Notes under the pieces: model-generated
The model's input: the letters and a program-made list of their open reading frames with translations, nothing else
The model's database searches: none
Told to the model about the DNA's origin: nothing
Assembly (NCBI GenBank): GCA_029433525.1
Contig: JAQTIF010000001.1
Coordinates: 1,116,001 to 1,180,000, forward strand
Direction: 5' to 3'
Length of the DNA stretch: 64,000 bases
Source: Enterobacteriaceae bacterium ESL0689
GTDB taxonomy: Bacteria > Pseudomonadota > Gammaproteobacteria > Enterobacterales > Enterobacteriaceae
Shown: piece after piece, positions 8,593-19,706 of the stretch
How positions within the stretch are numbered: the first letter of the stretch is position 1
Layout: each line of letters begins with the position of its first letter
Position numbers and translations under genes: made by a program

Positions 8593-9358
8593 TATCACGA
8601 ATGAATCACTGGTCTTGTCGATGGTGCTGGTACTGGTGGCGATTATTATCAGCTATCGGGAAAAGCTGGCTCTGGAAAAAGATATTCTCTGGAGTGTTTG
8701 CCGTGCCGTGGTGCAGCTTATTATTGTCGGCTATGTTCTGAAATATATATTTGCCGTTAATCATGTGTTGCTGACGTTATTAATGGTGTTATTTATTTGT
8801 TTTAATGCTGCGTGGAATGCTCAAAAGCGTAGTAAATATGTTGATAAAGCATTTGTCTCGTCATTTATTGCCATTACCGTAGGTACTGGACTGACGCTGA
8901 CGGTACTGGTTTTCTCACACTCTATTGCTTTTGTGCCGATGCAGGTGATCCCGATTGCCGGTATGATCGCGGGCAATGCTATGGTCGCGGTAGGATTGTG
9001 CTACAACACGATGGGACAATTTTTCCGCAGTGAGCAACAGCCGATCATCGAAAAACTCAGCCTTGGTGCGACGCCACGTCAGGCGGCTAAACCATTAATC
9101 CGGGCGAGTATTCGCGCCGCGCTTATTCCCACGATTGATTCCGCCAAAACAGTCGGGCTGGTGAGTTTGCCGGGCATGATGTCAGGACTTATCTTCGCCG
9201 GGATTGATCCGGTGAAGGCGATAAAATATCAGATTATGGTCACGTTTATGTTGCTGTCGACGGCCAGTTTATCCACCATCATTGCCAGCTATCTGACCTA
9301 CCGCCATTTTTTTAATGCCCGTGATCAGTTGATCGTTTCACCACCGATGACGCAATAA
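8579..9358 (+). CDS. fetB: Iron export ABC transporter permease FetB
   Basis: Polytopic membrane partner of FetA (UPF0014 family). The start at 8579 (MNGHNITNESLVLSMVL) gives 259 aa, the same as E. coli FetB. Upstream in-frame starts lie inside fetA and give an unrelated charged prefix. Conserved blocks include IPIAGMIAGNAMVAVGL and GLVSLPGMMSGLIFAGIDP. It is translationally coupled to fetA through the overlap. Confidence 0.92.
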   Translation: MNGHNITNESLVLSMVLVLVAIIISYREKLALEKDILWSVCRAVVQLIIVGYVLKYIFAVNHVLLTLLMVLFICFNAAWNAQKRSKYVDKAFVSSFIAITVGTGLTLTVLVFSHSIAFVPMQVIPIAGMIAGNAMVAVGLCYNTMGQFFRSEQQPIIEKLSLGATPRQAAKPLIRASIRAALIPTIDSAKTVGLVSLPGMMSGLIFAGIDPVKAIKYQIMVTFMLLSTASLSTIIASYLTYRHFFNARDQLIVSPPMTQ

Positions 9359-9371
9359 GTTGTTGATCGCT

Positions 9372-9397
9372 CCCCGGTAAGCCGCACCCTACCGGGG
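9372..9397. terminator. Hairpin between convergent fetB and cnoX
   Basis: A perfect 8-bp stem (CCCCGGTA / TACCGGGG) with a 10-nt loop lies between the two convergent stop codons. There is no T-tract on either side, so it is a hairpin that could stop transcription or protect 3' ends rather than a textbook intrinsic terminator. Confidence 0.4.
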
Positions 9398-9407
9398 AAG
9401 CCAGCGC

Positions 9408-10262
9408 TTAGTACAGTAGCGAATAGAGCTGACGGCGATATTGTGCCGCTAAGGCGTCACTGGTGCCGAGGGTATTGAGGATCTCCTGAAATAGCTGGCG
9501 GATCTGTCCATCACCGGCCGTCAGGTTTTTTTGCAGATGGCTAAAGAGCAGGGCCAGCGCCTCTTCATGACGTCCGACCTGATGTAGCTGTGAGGCCAGT
9601 TGTGCCGCCAGGGTGGTATCATCCGGATTTTGCTCAACCTGCTGATATAGCTGCTTGATTTCCGGTGTATCGGCCGCTTGTTTTAGCTGTGCGATCCGGG
9701 CAATCAACGCCTGATAGCGGCTATCCTGTTCGGCTGCCGGGATGGTTTCCAGCACGGTTTGCGCTTCATCCGCCCGTTGCAATGCGATCAATGTTTCGGC
9801 TAATAATAGCCCGGTCTCATTATCCTGTTTCGATAATTGCCATACTTCTTTCAGCAAAGGTAAGGCTTCGGCATATTTCTCTTCCTGCATCAATGCGATC
9901 GCCTGCTCTGTTTTCAGCGTTTCCTCATCCGGCAACACTTTTTCCAGCAAGGCACGGATCGCCGATTCTGATTGCGGGCCTTCAAAACCATCTACCGGCT
10001 GGCCGTTCTGGAAAAGATACACCGTCGGGATGGCGCGCAGCCCAAACTGTGCGGCAATCATCTGTTCTGTATCACAATCCACTTTCGCAAGGATAAACTG
10101 CCCGTTATATTGCGTCGCCAGCGTTTCGAGGGTCGACGTAAGTTGCGCACAGTGTTGGCTGCGTGCTGACCAGAAATAGAACAGTACCGGGATACTGGCG
10201 GATTTTTCCAGCGTCTGATGCAGGTTGGCTTCGGTAATATTAATGATATTCTGTACTGACAT
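9408..10262 (-). CDS. cnoX: Chaperedoxin CnoX (thioredoxin-TPR fusion)
   Basis: Holdase that protects proteins from bleach and oxidation and passes them to GroEL/DnaK. An N-terminal thioredoxin fold (about residues 1-110) carries the atypical SQHC site seen in E. coli CnoX instead of CGPC, followed by a C-terminal TPR-like region (120-284) ending [10 protein letters not shown]. The 284 aa equal the E. coli length. The next gene on the same strand is ybbO, as in E. coli. Confidence 0.95.
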   Translation of the reverse strand: MSVQNIINITEANLHQTLEKSASIPVLFYFWSARSQHCAQLTSTLETLATQYNGQFILAKVDCDTEQMIAAQFGLRAIPTVYLFQNGQPVDGFEGPQSESAIRALLEKVLPDEETLKTEQAIALMQEEKYAEALPLLKEVWQLSKQDNETGLLLAETLIALQRADEAQTVLETIPAAEQDSRYQALIARIAQLKQAADTPEIKQLYQQVEQNPDDTTLAAQLASQLHQVGRHEEALALLFSHLQKNLTAGDGQIRQLFQEILNTLGTSDALAAQYRRQLYSLLY

Positions 10263-10327
10263 GAGGGGATCTCTTAGGTGGATTTCCGTATATTTGTATA
10301 AATGGGGGCGACCGCCTGAGCTTCAAC

Positions 10328-11098
10328 TTAATGGCTGACAATTTTATCCATCAGTCGCGCAGGGAGCAGACGTTTCAGCCAGCCGACAACATGTGTCACA
10401 AGGGTCACCGGATAGCGTAACTTCGGCCGATCACTGGTAAAAGCATGACGAACCTTTTTCGCTACCGCTTCCGGGCCGAGGGCAAAACGGGTGGCGATAT
10501 CGGGATTTTTCACCGGCTTATCCCGTTGTGTCTGATTGACGTTATTAGTAAAGCGGGTACGGATCGGGCCGGGCTCAATCAGGCTGACCTGAATACCACT
10601 CTGGCGCAGTTCCATACGTAAGGCGTCAGCCCAGGCCTCCAGCGCATATTTGCTGGCCGCGTAAGCCCCCCGTCCGGGGGTGGAAATCAGTCCCATAACC
10701 GATGAAGTGATCACGATCCGCCCTTCGCCGTGGGGGATCATGGCGGGAAGTAATCGCATGGTAAGCTGATGGGCACCAAAAAAGTTGCTGGAAAATTGCG
10801 CTTCCATTTGCTGGCGGCTAAGGGTGAGCAGAGGGCCGTAAACGCCGTATCCGGCATTATTGAACAAGCCATACAGATGATTACTGGTCAGGGCAATCAC
10901 CTCTGATGCCGCGCGATCAACGCTTTGTGGGTCATCGAGATCGAGTAAAATACCGCTCAGCCCCAGGGACTGCATACGGATAATATCCTGCGCTTTGCGG
11001 CAGCCCGCCAGGACATGAAACCCCTGGTTTTTTAAATCCAGCGCACTGGCAAGCCCAATACCGCTGGAGCAGCCAGTGACTAAAATTGATTTTTGCAT
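10328..11098 (-). CDS. ybbO: SDR-family oxidoreductase YbbO
   Basis: NADP-dependent aldehyde reductase of the short-chain dehydrogenase family. It shows the TGCSSGIG cofactor motif, NNAGYGVYG and the catalytic YAASK. I chose the start at 11098 because AGG sits 7 nt upstream. In-frame starts at 11137 (ATG) and 11164 (GTG) would give N-terminal extensions; E. coli is often annotated with 13 extra residues. In E. coli the next genes are tesA-ybbA-ybbP; here purK follows at once. Confidence 0.88.
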   Translation of the reverse strand: MQKSILVTGCSSGIGLASALDLKNQGFHVLAGCRKAQDIIRMQSLGLSGILLDLDDPQSVDRAASEVIALTSNHLYGLFNNAGYGVYGPLLTLSRQQMEAQFSSNFFGAHQLTMRLLPAMIPHGEGRIVITSSVMGLISTPGRGAYAASKYALEAWADALRMELRQSGIQVSLIEPGPIRTRFTNNVNQTQRDKPVKNPDIATRFALGPEAVAKKVRHAFTSDRPKLRYPVTLVTHVVGWLKRLLPARLMDKIVSH

Positions 11099-11239
11099 AA
11101 CAGTACCTGCTGGTGATGCATGAGACTCCGTTATCATGATTAACGAAGTGCGCCTGGGACGCACCAGACGCCGGGTATATTAACTTATGTCACCCTTCAC
11201 GATCACCCTCCGTCTCTGTCAGGGCGATGTTGTTCTGTG

Positions 11240-12325
11240 CTATGACGGTATCCCCCCTGAGCGGAGCAGTGCTTGTGCCTGGGATATTATCGCGCGGTAT
11301 TCGGCGGGAAGATGCGTTTTCAGTGCTTCCAGCGTTGCCTGCAAACGGTCAGGATCATAGTCAGTGATATTCAGATGGCCTACTTTGCGTCCCGGGGTCA
11401 CCGTTTTATCGTACCAGTGCAGATGTACCAGTGGTAGCGTCAGCCAGTCGTAATTGAGATCGCAGCCGATCAGGTTAAGCATCATCGAGGGGTGATTCAC
11501 CACCGGGGGAGGCAGTGGCAGGCCGGTAATCGCCCGCAGGTGCAATTCAAACTGGTTGATGGAGGCACCGTTTTGCGTCCAGTGACCACTGTTATGTACT
11601 CGAGGTGCCAGTTCGTTAATCAGCAAACCCTCCGCGGTAACAAAACACTCCATCGCCATGACGCCGACATAATTCAGGGTATGCATAATCGAGGCGAGCA
11701 TATCCTCTGCCTGCGCCTGTTGGCTGCGATCAGACTGGGGGAATGCCACACTGGCACGCAAAATCCCCGCCTGATGCAGATTGTGGGTCAGGGGATAGAA
11801 CACCGTACTGCCATCCTCAGCGCGCGCGCCAATCAGGGAAACCTCAGCGAAGAAGTTAATCTGTTGTTCGACAATACAAGTGCCGTAGTTTTCATCGTCG
11901 GGCAGGGGAGTACCATGCGGGTGCAGACGCCATTGACCACGCCCATCATAGCCACCGCTGCGGCGTTTGACGATCACCTGCTCGCCGAGGCGGGTGAAGA
12001 TAGCGGGCCACTCAGCGGGGTCTGTCAGCCATTGCCACGGTGCGGTGGCCAGTTTTAGCTGGTCGAAGAGCTGTTTTTGTGTCAGACGATCGGCGATGAT
12101 CGGTAACACAGTACGGTTGATAAACGCCGGATGGCAGGCCAGCTCACGGGTCAGTGTGGTTTCCGGCCAGCGTTCAATTTCGGCAGTGATCACGCTGTGC
12201 TGAAAAGGTATCTCGTCGCGGTGGGTTTCCGCGCCGACTGGCCAGACGGTGATCCCCAGCGGTTCACCCGCCTGGCGCAGCATGCGGCCTAACTGACCAT
12301 TGCCGAGGACACAGACAGACTTCAT
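11240..12325 (-). CDS. purK: N5-carboxyaminoimidazole ribonucleotide synthase PurK
   Basis: ATP-grasp enzyme of purine synthesis that converts AIR plus bicarbonate plus ATP to N5-CAIR. At 361 aa it is slightly longer than E. coli PurK (355). The [13 protein letters not shown] opening, [16 protein letters not shown]-grasp loop and [15 protein letters not shown] block are present. Its start overlaps the end of purE by 4 nt, so PurE and PurK are made from one mRNA under the PurR box at 12902. Confidence 0.96.
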   Translation of the reverse strand: MKSVCVLGNGQLGRMLRQAGEPLGITVWPVGAETHRDEIPFQHSVITAEIERWPETTLTRELACHPAFINRTVLPIIADRLTQKQLFDQLKLATAPWQWLTDPAEWPAIFTRLGEQVIVKRRSGGYDGRGQWRLHPHGTPLPDDENYGTCIVEQQINFFAEVSLIGARAEDGSTVFYPLTHNLHQAGILRASVAFPQSDRSQQAQAEDMLASIMHTLNYVGVMAMECFVTAEGLLINELAPRVHNSGHWTQNGASINQFELHLRAITGLPLPPPVVNHPSMMLNLIGCDLNYDWLTLPLVHLHWYDKTVTPGRKVGHLNITDYDPDRLQATLEALKTHLPAEYRAIISQAQALLRSGGIPS

Positions 12326-12831
12326 ACGATATCTCGCGGATCGGCGCTATTCAGTACCGCGTTAGTCTGGGCCTGACGCCAGTCGTGCAGCCGCTGATGC
12401 AGTTCATCGTCATGTAATGCCAGCATTTGTACCGCCAACAGTGCGGCATTGGCGGCCCCCGCTTTGCCGATCGCCAGCGTCGCCACCGGGATACCCTGTG
12501 GCATCTGGACGATGGAAAGAAGACTGTCTAAACCATTTAATGCTGCGCTTTGGATCGGTACGCCCAATACCGGGACTAAGGTTTTAGCCGCGATCATCCC
12601 CGGCAGGTGTGCCGCGCCACCCGCACCGGCGATAATCACCTGATAGCCGTTGTTTTCCGCGCTTTCAGCAAAATGAAAAAGTTTATCGGGCGTGCGGTGG
12701 GCGGAGACGATCTCGGTGTGATACGACACGCCGAGATCATTCAGAATATCGGCGGCAAACTGCATCGTCGCCCAGTCGCTTTGCGAACCCATGACGATGG
12801 CAACAGGTGTGGAATGAGGTTGAGAAGACAT
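12322..12831 (-). CDS. purE: N5-CAIR mutase PurE
   Basis: Class I PurE, which moves the carboxyl group of N5-CAIR to give CAIR. The 169 aa match E. coli. [20 protein letters not shown] and [12 protein letters not shown] form the active site. It is first in the purEK operon. Confidence 0.97.
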   Translation of the reverse strand: MSSQPHSTPVAIVMGSQSDWATMQFAADILNDLGVSYHTEIVSAHRTPDKLFHFAESAENNGYQVIIAGAGGAAHLPGMIAAKTLVPVLGVPIQSAALNGLDSLLSIVQMPQGIPVATLAIGKAGAANAALLAVQMLALHDDELHQRLHDWRQAQTNAVLNSADPRDIV

Positions 12832-12901
12832 CGGCCTTAAGACTCCTGACAGGGGTACGGCATGGCTTGATATTAGTCAGAATAACATGAACTTCCGCTA
12901 C

Positions 12902-12917
12902 AGGTAAACGATTGCGT
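12902..12917 (-). promoter_or_regulatory. PurR operator of purEK
   Basis: On the minus strand ACGCAATCGTTTACCT fits the PurR consensus (ACGCAAACGTTTNCNT) with one change. It lies about 70 bp upstream of the purE start. Purine-bound PurR should repress the operon, as in E. coli. Confidence 0.8.
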
Positions 12918-12995
12918 CACGGCGATGCCCATCAGGCAAACGGTAATCAATGCGTTTTTACCGATAGCGGATTATCAGCGCTGAATGACCGGGCT

Positions 12996-13730
12996 TTAGC
13001 GCGCATCTGAAAATGGGAAAGGAAGCAGCTCGACATTGTCTTGGCTCACTCTGACCACGCTTCCCTGATCATGCCACGCGCCAAGAACTACCCGATAAGC
13101 CGGTTGACCATTCGCGGATAAGGGATGAATCGCCGGGCGATGTGTGTGGCCATGAATTAACCACTGTATCTGGTACTTTTCCATCATCTCCACCACCGCT
13201 TGTGGGGTCACATCCATAATCGTGTCGGGCTTACTGTGGTTAGCGGCCTGACTGTTGGCGCGCATTCGGGCGGCGATACGACGACGGAGAAACAGTGGCA
13301 GAGCCAGGAACAGCGTCTGAATCCAGCGGGTGTGTACCCGGGCGCGAAAAGCCTGATAGGCGGTATCATCACGACACAGGGTATCGCCATGCATAATCAG
13401 TATCTGACGACCATGCACATTGATGACGGTTTCTTCTGCCAGCAAGGTCATGCCACAGGCGTCGGCAAAACGCTGGCCGAGCAGAAAATCGCGGTTACCA
13501 TGAATAAAATAGCAGGGAACCCCGGCAGCGGTTAATGCACGGAGTGCTGAGGCGATCTCCTGATGCAGCGCACTGACGTCATCATCGCCGATCCATGATT
13601 CGAAAAAATCGCCGAGGATATATAAGGCATCGGCACTGCGCGCTTGTGTCTGTAACAGGCGCAGAAAACCGGCGGTGATCGCCGGTTCTTTGCTTTGCAG
13701 ATGGAGATCTGCGATGAACAGTGTCGCCAC
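12996..13730 (-). CDS. lpxH: UDP-2,3-diacylglucosamine diphosphatase LpxH
   Basis: Manganese-dependent calcineurin-like phosphoesterase of lipid A synthesis: UDP-diacylglucosamine is cleaved to lipid X plus UMP. Metal motifs DLH (8-10), GDFFESW, GNRDF and HGHTHRP are present. The start is GTG at 13730, matching the E. coli [12 protein letters not shown]-terminus. It begins 3 bp after ppiB. At 244 aa it is near the E. coli length (240). Confidence 0.95.
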   Translation of the reverse strand: MATLFIADLHLQSKEPAITAGFLRLLQTQARSADALYILGDFFESWIGDDDVSALHQEIASALRALTAAGVPCYFIHGNRDFLLGQRFADACGMTLLAEETVINVHGRQILIMHGDTLCRDDTAYQAFRARVHTRWIQTLFLALPLFLRRRIAARMRANSQAANHSKPDTIMDVTPQAVVEMMEKYQIQWLIHGHTHRPAIHPLSANGQPAYRVVLGAWHDQGSVVRVSQDNVELLPFPFSDAR

Positions 13731-13733
13731 GAA

Positions 13734-14228
13734 TTACTCGCTGACAGTGACGCTTTCAATCACCACATCGTCTTTCGGCACATCCTGATGCATACCACTG
13801 TGGCCGGTAGGGACGGCTTTAATTTTATCGACGATATCCATGCCATCGACGACTTCGCCAAAGACACAGTAACCCCAGCCCTGGGTATTTTCCGCCGTAA
13901 AGTTGAGAAAGTCGTTATCGACCACATTAATAAAGAACTGAGCGGTTGCCGAGTGTGGGTCTTGTGTGCGGGCCATCGCCAGGGTGCCACGAGCATTCTT
14001 CACACCGTTACTGGCTTCATTTTTAATCGGTGATTTGGTCTTTTTCTGTACCATGCCGGGTTCAAAACCGCCACCCTGGATCATAAATCCATTAATAACA
14101 CGGTGGAAAATGGTATTGTTATAAAAACCTTCACGGCAGTAGTCCAGGAAGTTTTTGACTGTTTCCGGCGCTTTATCATCAAAGGTTTTGACGACGATAT
14201 CGCCGTGATTGGTATGAAAAGTAACCAT
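13734..14228 (-). CDS. ppiB: Cytoplasmic peptidyl-prolyl isomerase PpiB (cyclophilin B)
   Basis: Cyclophilin-type proline isomerase with no signal peptide. The catalytic stretch [15 protein letters not shown] and the [14 protein letters not shown] block are visible; the 164 aa match E. coli. It heads a ppiB-lpxH unit and is divergent from cysS. Confidence 0.96.
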   Translation of the reverse strand: MVTFHTNHGDIVVKTFDDKAPETVKNFLDYCREGFYNNTIFHRVINGFMIQGGGFEPGMVQKKTKSPIKNEASNGVKNARGTLAMARTQDPHSATAQFFINVVDNDFLNFTAENTQGWGYCVFGEVVDGMDIVDKIKAVPTGHSGMHQDVPKDDVVIESVTVSE

Positions 14229-14398
14229 TTTTATATCCTGTTCTGGAGAGTGTCTATCTGAACCCAGGATTGGGTAAGATCAGAATTGTTATAGCATAAC
14301 CGTGGCGTTCGATCACCTGACATTGCCTGCTGCTTCCCATCAGAATTAGCGTTAGAATAACCAGCTTGTCTCCCTCATGCGCCAGGATGAAAGCTTCG

Positions 14399-15778
14399 AT
14401 GTTAAAAATTTTTAATACCCTGACCCGCCAGAAAGAAGAGTTTAAACCGATACATGCCGGAGAAGTGGGCATGTATGTCTGTGGTATCACCGTTTATGAT
14501 CTCTGCCATATCGGTCATGGCCGGACTTTCGTCGCCTTTGATGTGGTGGCGCGTTATCTGCGTTTTCTTGGTTATCGGCTGAAATATGTGCGTAATATCA
14601 CCGATATCGACGATAAAATCATTAAGCGCGCAAATGAAAATGGTGAAAATTTTGTTCAGCTTGTCGAGCGTATGATCGCAGAAATGTATCATGATTTTGA
14701 TGCACTGAAGATTTTGCGCCCTGACGAGGAGCCGCGTGCGACCCATCATATTGCTGAAATTATCGCCATGACCGCCCAGCTGATTGCGCGCGGACACGCT
14801 TATGTCGCTGACAATGGCGATGTGATGTTTTCCGTGTCGACCGACCCGCATTATGGGCAGTTATCACGTCAGAATCTGGCGCAGCTACAGGCAGGTGCGC
14901 GGGTTGATGTGGTCGATGCCAAACGTAATCCGCTCGACTTTGTGTTGTGGAAAATGTCAAAAGTCGGTGAACCCGGCTGGCCTTCACCGTGGGGGGAAGG
15001 ACGTCCCGGCTGGCATATTGAGTGTTCGGCGATGAACTGCAAACATCTGGGACACCATTTTGATATCCACGGCGGGGGGGCCGATCTGATGTTTCCGCAT
15101 CATGAAAATGAAATCGCCCAGTCTGGCTGTGCGCATGATGGGGAGTATGTCAATTACTGGATGCACTCTGGAATGGTGATGATTGACCATGAGAAAATGT
15201 CGAAATCACTGGGTAACTTTTTTACTGTCCGCGATGTGCTGAAACATTACGATCCGGAAACCGTGCGCTATTTTTTGATGTCGGGCCACTATCGTAGCCA
15301 GCTGAATTATAGTGAAGACAATCTCCGCCAGGCGCGCGCGGCGCTGGAACGGTTATACACAGCGCTGCGTGGTACCGATAACACCGTCGCGCCCGCGGGG
15401 GGAGACGCCTTTGAAGCGCGTTTTATCGCCGCGATGGATGACGATTTCAACACCCCGGAGGCGTATTCGGTACTGTTCGATATGGCGCGAGAGGTGAATC
15501 GCTTGAAAGCGGAAGATAGCGCTGCGGCGAATGCGATGGCGGCCCATCTGCGTAAACTGGCGGCGATACTGGGGCTGCTTGAGCAGGAACCTGAAGTATT
15601 CCTGCAATATGGCGCACAAACCGACGATATCAGTCAAATTGAAGCGCTGATCCAGCAGCGTCTCGATGCGCGTAAAGCAAAGGACTGGGCTGCGGCAGAC
15701 GCGGCACGAGACCGTCTGAATGAGATGGGGATTATCCTTGAAGATGGTTCGCAGGAAACCACCTGGCGCCGGAAATAG
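14399..15778 (+). CDS. cysS: Cysteinyl-tRNA synthetase
   Basis: Class I synthetase charging tRNA-Cys. CHIGHGRT (HIGH motif), the Zn-binding cysteine in YVCGITVYD and [10 protein letters not shown] (KMSKS motif) are present. The start at 14399 ([11 protein letters not shown]) matches E. coli; an earlier in-frame ATG adds 11 unrelated residues. At 459 aa it is close to the E. coli length (461). Downstream the gene order departs from E. coli: yqcC-truC follow rather than ybcI/ybcJ/folD. Confidence 0.97.
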   Translation: MLKIFNTLTRQKEEFKPIHAGEVGMYVCGITVYDLCHIGHGRTFVAFDVVARYLRFLGYRLKYVRNITDIDDKIIKRANENGENFVQLVERMIAEMYHDFDALKILRPDEEPRATHHIAEIIAMTAQLIARGHAYVADNGDVMFSVSTDPHYGQLSRQNLAQLQAGARVDVVDAKRNPLDFVLWKMSKVGEPGWPSPWGEGRPGWHIECSAMNCKHLGHHFDIHGGGADLMFPHHENEIAQSGCAHDGEYVNYWMHSGMVMIDHEKMSKSLGNFFTVRDVLKHYDPETVRYFLMSGHYRSQLNYSEDNLRQARAALERLYTALRGTDNTVAPAGGDAFEARFIAAMDDDFNTPEAYSVLFDMAREVNRLKAEDSAAANAMAAHLRKLAAILGLLEQEPEVFLQYGAQTDDISQIEALIQQRLDARKAKDWAAADAARDRLNEMGIILEDGSQETTWRRK

Positions 15779-15790
15779 TGAGGTGAGCTG

Positions 15791-16120
15791 ATGACGCCTG
15801 ATGACCCGTTACGCGAGCATTTACAGCGCCTTGAAATGATGCTGCGGCAAGCCGGATTATGGCAGGAGACGGCCCCTGACAGCCGCGCCCTTGCCAGCAC
15901 GCAGCCTTTCTGTCTCGATACCCTGGAACCGCTGGAGTGGTTGCAGTGGGTGCTGTTGCCGCGCATGCGGCAATTACTCGACAGTCAACAACCGTTGCCG
16001 CAAAATGTCGCCATCACACCTTACTATGAAATGGCGCTGGATAGCGCCCATCCGCTACGTGAGCCCATTCTACTGGCATTATTGCAGCTGGACGCACTGT
16101 TGACGGGTGACAATACCTGA
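15791..16120 (+). CDS. yqcC: YqcC family protein
   Basis: Small (109 aa) conserved enterobacterial protein of the DUF446/YqcC family, with the family block PFCLDTLEPLEWLQWVLLPR. No enzymatic role is established. It overlaps truC by 1 nt and sits directly before it, as in E. coli, so the two are coupled. Confidence 0.88.
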   Translation: MTPDDPLREHLQRLEMMLRQAGLWQETAPDSRALASTQPFCLDTLEPLEWLQWVLLPRMRQLLDSQQPLPQNVAITPYYEMALDSAHPLREPILLALLQLDALLTGDNT

Positions 16121-16893
16121 TGCTGGAGATTATCTATCAGGATCAATGGCTAGTGGCAGTCAATAAGCCTGCTGGCTGGTTAGTTCATCGTAGCTGGCTG
16201 GATCGCCATGAAAAAGTGGTGGTGATGCAGACAGTGCGCGATCAGATTGGACAGCATGTTTTTACCGCACATCGTCTTGATCGCCCGACTTCCGGTGTCT
16301 TGCTGATGGGATTGTCGAGCGAGGCGGGCAATCGGTTATCCTGGCAATTTGCTCACCATCAGATACAAAAGCGTTACCACGCCATCGTGCGCGGCTGGTT
16401 AACGGCTGAGGCGGTGCTGGATTATCCCTTGCGGGAAGAGCAGGATAAAATTGCCGATAAGTTTTGCCGCGAAGATAAAGCGCCCCAGGCCGCCATCACC
16501 TGGTATCGTGGCATGGCGACGGTGGAAATGCCGGTCGCCACGGGCCGCTATCCCACCACCCGCTACAGTCTGGTGGCACTGGAGCCTAAAACCGGGCGCA
16601 AACATCAGTTACGTCGCCATCTGGCTCACCTGCGCCATCCGATTATTGGTGACAGCCGACACGGCGATCTGCGGCAAAACCGCAGTGCGGCAGAGCATTT
16701 TGCCTGTCGCCGTCTGCTGTTGCATGCCAGCCAGCTTTCGTTGACTCACCCCTTTACCGATGAACCGCTGGTGATCCGCGCCGCGTTTGATGATACCTGG
16801 ATGCAGGCGCTGTCACAGTTTGGCTGGCGCGGTCTGCTACCGTTCAATGAACGCACAGAGGATGCTGGCGTCGCGGGCCAGATCATCCGCTGA
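16120..16893 (+). CDS. truC: tRNA pseudouridine(65) synthase TruC
   Basis: RluA-family pseudouridine synthase that modifies U65 of tRNA-Ile and tRNA-Asp. The catalytic motif HRLDRPTSGVLL contains the essential Asp, and GRKHQLRRHLAHLRHPIIGD is the conserved second block. At 257 aa it is close to E. coli (260). It is convergent with barA, with only 7 bp between the stop codons. Confidence 0.96.
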   Translation: MLEIIYQDQWLVAVNKPAGWLVHRSWLDRHEKVVVMQTVRDQIGQHVFTAHRLDRPTSGVLLMGLSSEAGNRLSWQFAHHQIQKRYHAIVRGWLTAEAVLDYPLREEQDKIADKFCREDKAPQAAITWYRGMATVEMPVATGRYPTTRYSLVALEPKTGRKHQLRRHLAHLRHPIIGDSRHGDLRQNRSAAEHFACRRLLLHASQLSLTHPFTDEPLVIRAAFDDTWMQALSQFGWRGLLPFNERTEDAGVAGQIIR

Positions 16894-16900
16894 TCAACCG

Positions 16901-19645
16901 CTATATTCCTGGGATATGCCGGGTTTCCCGGACAACATTGTCCATTTCATCCAGCAATTCAAGCCATTCTGGCTCCAGTTCGCTGGCGGGAGTCCCTTTG
17001 CGTAGCTGGCTCTCTATCATCCGGCACAATTTCTTTAGCCGTGGCACGCCACCATAGCTGCAACTGCCATGCAGTTTATGGATCAGATCGAGCAGCCCTT
17101 CCGGCGTTTCACCCACCAGCTGTTCTTCGACCCGGTTACGCACTTCTGGCATAAAGGCGAGCAGCATTTGCAGCATTTCGCGCGCCAGATCCGGTTTCAT
17201 CGCCGCCTGGCGCAGCGCCAGTTGCCAGCTAAAGGTCTGGTTATCGTCAACCGACGACTCGCTGGCGTTGAGTGGCAGTGATACCACGTTCATTTTTGAC
17301 TGATAGCGCAGAAGTAAATTGTGCAACTGCTCTTCGTCGATCGGTTTTGCCAGATAATCATTCATCCCGGCATTGACCAGTCGCTCTTTTTGCCCTTCAA
17401 AAATATGGGCGGTCACCGCGATAATCGGTGTTTGCTGATGATGAGGAAGAGAGCGTATCTGCTCACAGGCGCAGATGCCATCCATATCCGGCATTTGAAT
17501 GTCCATTAAAATCAGATCCAGCGACCTTGTTTTCGCTTCGTCGATAGCGCACTGACCGCTACTGCACAGGATGATATGCTGAACCTGATTTTCGAGCAGA
17601 ACGCCGATAAGTTTCAGATTAGCCGGATTATCATCAACCGCCATGACGGTCATTGGTAGCTTATCGCCGCCGGATTCAAGCGGCATGGCCGGTAACGGCG
17701 GACGGTAGAGCGCCGTTAATGCGGGAAGCAGACGTGTCGCCGTTAGCGGTTTGAGCAAACAGGCGGTGACCCCGTCTTGTTTGAGGGTTTCAGCATTGGT
17801 TTGGGCATGACAAGGCAGCGCCAGCAGAACATGCTCGGCGAGGGCGCTGGCCTGGGCGACTTTTTGTTTGTCAGGGTGACGGATAGCAATCGGGGTGCCG
17901 ATTAACATAATATCGTAATGTGCCTGTGGCAGCGTGAACAGTGTCGGGCTGTAAACCACCTCCAGCGGTGTGGTAGTCAGCAGTTCAAGGGTCGACTGTG
18001 CCGCCGTGGTATTGGCTTCGACATAGGCAAGGGTTTTCCCTGCCAGCGGCTGAGTCGCCACCCCTTCCACAATCGCGTGCGGGTTGAGCGCAAGATTAAT
18101 ATAAAACCAGAATGTCGAGCCACGGCCAGATTGACTGTGAAAGGAGATATCGCCATCCATTTCATGCACCAGCCGCTGGGTAATCGCCAGCCCCAGCCCG
18201 GTGCCGCCATGACGTCGCGAAATACTGGCATCGGCCTGACGAAACGCCTGGAACAGACGGGATTGATCCGATTCAGGGATACCTATGCCAGTATCATGGA
18301 TCTGGATCTCAATCTGAACACTGGTATGGCTAATCGCGCGTTGTTCGACCCGAACATCAATATTGCCACGTTCAGTAAACTTGATCGCATTGCCGACCAG
18401 GTTAGTGATAATTTGTTGCAGACGCAGCGGATCGCCGATGACATTATCGGGCACATCATTTTTAATATTCAGCGTCAGTTCCAGCCCTTTGTCATGGGAC
18501 GCATGCGCCAGTAAAGTGATGGTTTCGTCGAGGGTATTACGCAACGGGAAAGGGATGCTTTCCAGCATCAGCTTACCGACTTCCAGTTTCGAAAAGTCGA
18601 GGACATCATTGATAATCGCCAGCAGATTGTTTGCTGAGCGTTCAATAGTGATCAGATGGTCACGTTGGGTTGGATTTAAATCAGTTTTCAGTGTCAGGCG
18701 CGTAAAACCGAGCACCCCATTCAGTGGGGTGCGCAATTCATGAGAGATATTGGCGAGAAATTCTGATTTGATCCGCGCCGCTTCCTGCGCCCGCTTTTTA
18801 GCCAGATCTAACTCGACATTCTGAATTTCCATCTGTTCGAGGGTTTCACGTAAATCGGATGTCGCCTGGTCGATGCTGTGCTGTAATTCTTCATGGTAGG
18901 CAGCCAGCGACATCGCCATCGCGTTAATGCCGTTTTTCAGCATATCCAGTTCACCGAACATAAACCCTTCGACGCGACTGTCCAGTTGCCCGCGACGAAT
19001 ACGATCAACGGTATTGACCATATTGCGGATAGGGCCGGTGACATCATTCATTAACTGCCAGGCGAAAATCAGCGCGATACCAATGCTGAACAGCAACAGA
19101 ATACTGGAGATAAATATCTCTTTATATTGTTGTAAACGCAGCGAGTTGAGATCTAATTCGATAGCCACATAACCCAGGATATGACCGGGGGCTTTAGGGC
19201 TGGTGATCGATGCGTCATCAGAAAGATAACTGTTACTGATGATCGGGGTACGCAGGATCATCGTATTCCCCTTCTGCTCCATACTTAACTGGTCTGGCAG
19301 TGGCATGCCCGCTTTCAGACGGAGCGTGTTGGGTGAACGCTGAATATTGGAGGTAACTATCAGGTTATTTTTGGCATCATAAATCGCAATTGCGCGCACA
19401 ATATCGGAATGACGGCGATGCAGTACGCTAACCAGATGGCTGATCGCCTGATGATTTTGCTGATTGATACTGTACTCACTGGAAACCGCCAGCGGGCTGA
19501 TAATGCTGGTGCCGGTATTTTCCAGTTGCCAGCGCAGATCATGGTAACGATGGGCGAAAAAAAAGATACTGAGCAGTAAACCAATCAGTATGGTAGGAGC
19601 CAGAATAAGGATCATCATTCGGGCGCGGAGGCTGTAGTTGGTCAT
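16901..19645 (-). CDS. barA: Hybrid sensor histidine kinase BarA
   Basis: Tripartite sensor of the BarA-UvrY system that drives csrB/csrC and so antagonises CsrA, which is encoded later in this window. Order: membrane segment (10-30), periplasmic domain, second membrane segment (about 175-197), HAMP, histidine kinase with [10 protein letters not shown] near residue 300, ATPase motifs, receiver domain with [13 protein letters not shown] near 715, and an HPt domain with HKLHGSC near 857. The 914 aa are close to E. coli (918). No frameshift is seen. Confidence 0.96.
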   Translation of the reverse strand: MTNYSLRARMMILILAPTILIGLLLSIFFFAHRYHDLRWQLENTGTSIISPLAVSSEYSINQQNHQAISHLVSVLHRRHSDIVRAIAIYDAKNNLIVTSNIQRSPNTLRLKAGMPLPDQLSMEQKGNTMILRTPIISNSYLSDDASITSPKAPGHILGYVAIELDLNSLRLQQYKEIFISSILLLFSIGIALIFAWQLMNDVTGPIRNMVNTVDRIRRGQLDSRVEGFMFGELDMLKNGINAMAMSLAAYHEELQHSIDQATSDLRETLEQMEIQNVELDLAKKRAQEAARIKSEFLANISHELRTPLNGVLGFTRLTLKTDLNPTQRDHLITIERSANNLLAIINDVLDFSKLEVGKLMLESIPFPLRNTLDETITLLAHASHDKGLELTLNIKNDVPDNVIGDPLRLQQIITNLVGNAIKFTERGNIDVRVEQRAISHTSVQIEIQIHDTGIGIPESDQSRLFQAFRQADASISRRHGGTGLGLAITQRLVHEMDGDISFHSQSGRGSTFWFYINLALNPHAIVEGVATQPLAGKTLAYVEANTTAAQSTLELLTTTPLEVVYSPTLFTLPQAHYDIMLIGTPIAIRHPDKQKVAQASALAEHVLLALPCHAQTNAETLKQDGVTACLLKPLTATRLLPALTALYRPPLPAMPLESGGDKLPMTVMAVDDNPANLKLIGVLLENQVQHIILCSSGQCAIDEAKTRSLDLILMDIQMPDMDGICACEQIRSLPHHQQTPIIAVTAHIFEGQKERLVNAGMNDYLAKPIDEEQLHNLLLRYQSKMNVVSLPLNASESSVDDNQTFSWQLALRQAAMKPDLAREMLQMLLAFMPEVRNRVEEQLVGETPEGLLDLIHKLHGSCSYGGVPRLKKLCRMIESQLRKGTPASELEPEWLELLDEMDNVVRETRHIPGI

Positions 19646-19706
19646 GCGATTCCGTTATGGGAGAATAGGCGCCAGTCAATATAGCGAATTGAGACAGATA
19701 TCTACA

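Noticed and set aside
10328-11164. Longer ybbO from the GTG at 11164
   Set aside because: The extension has no conserved residues and no ribosome site, while AGG precedes the ATG at 11098.
16901-19645. Long ORFs opposite barA (for example 17918-18514)
   Set aside because: Shadows of a well-conserved gene; no ribosome sites or family similarity.
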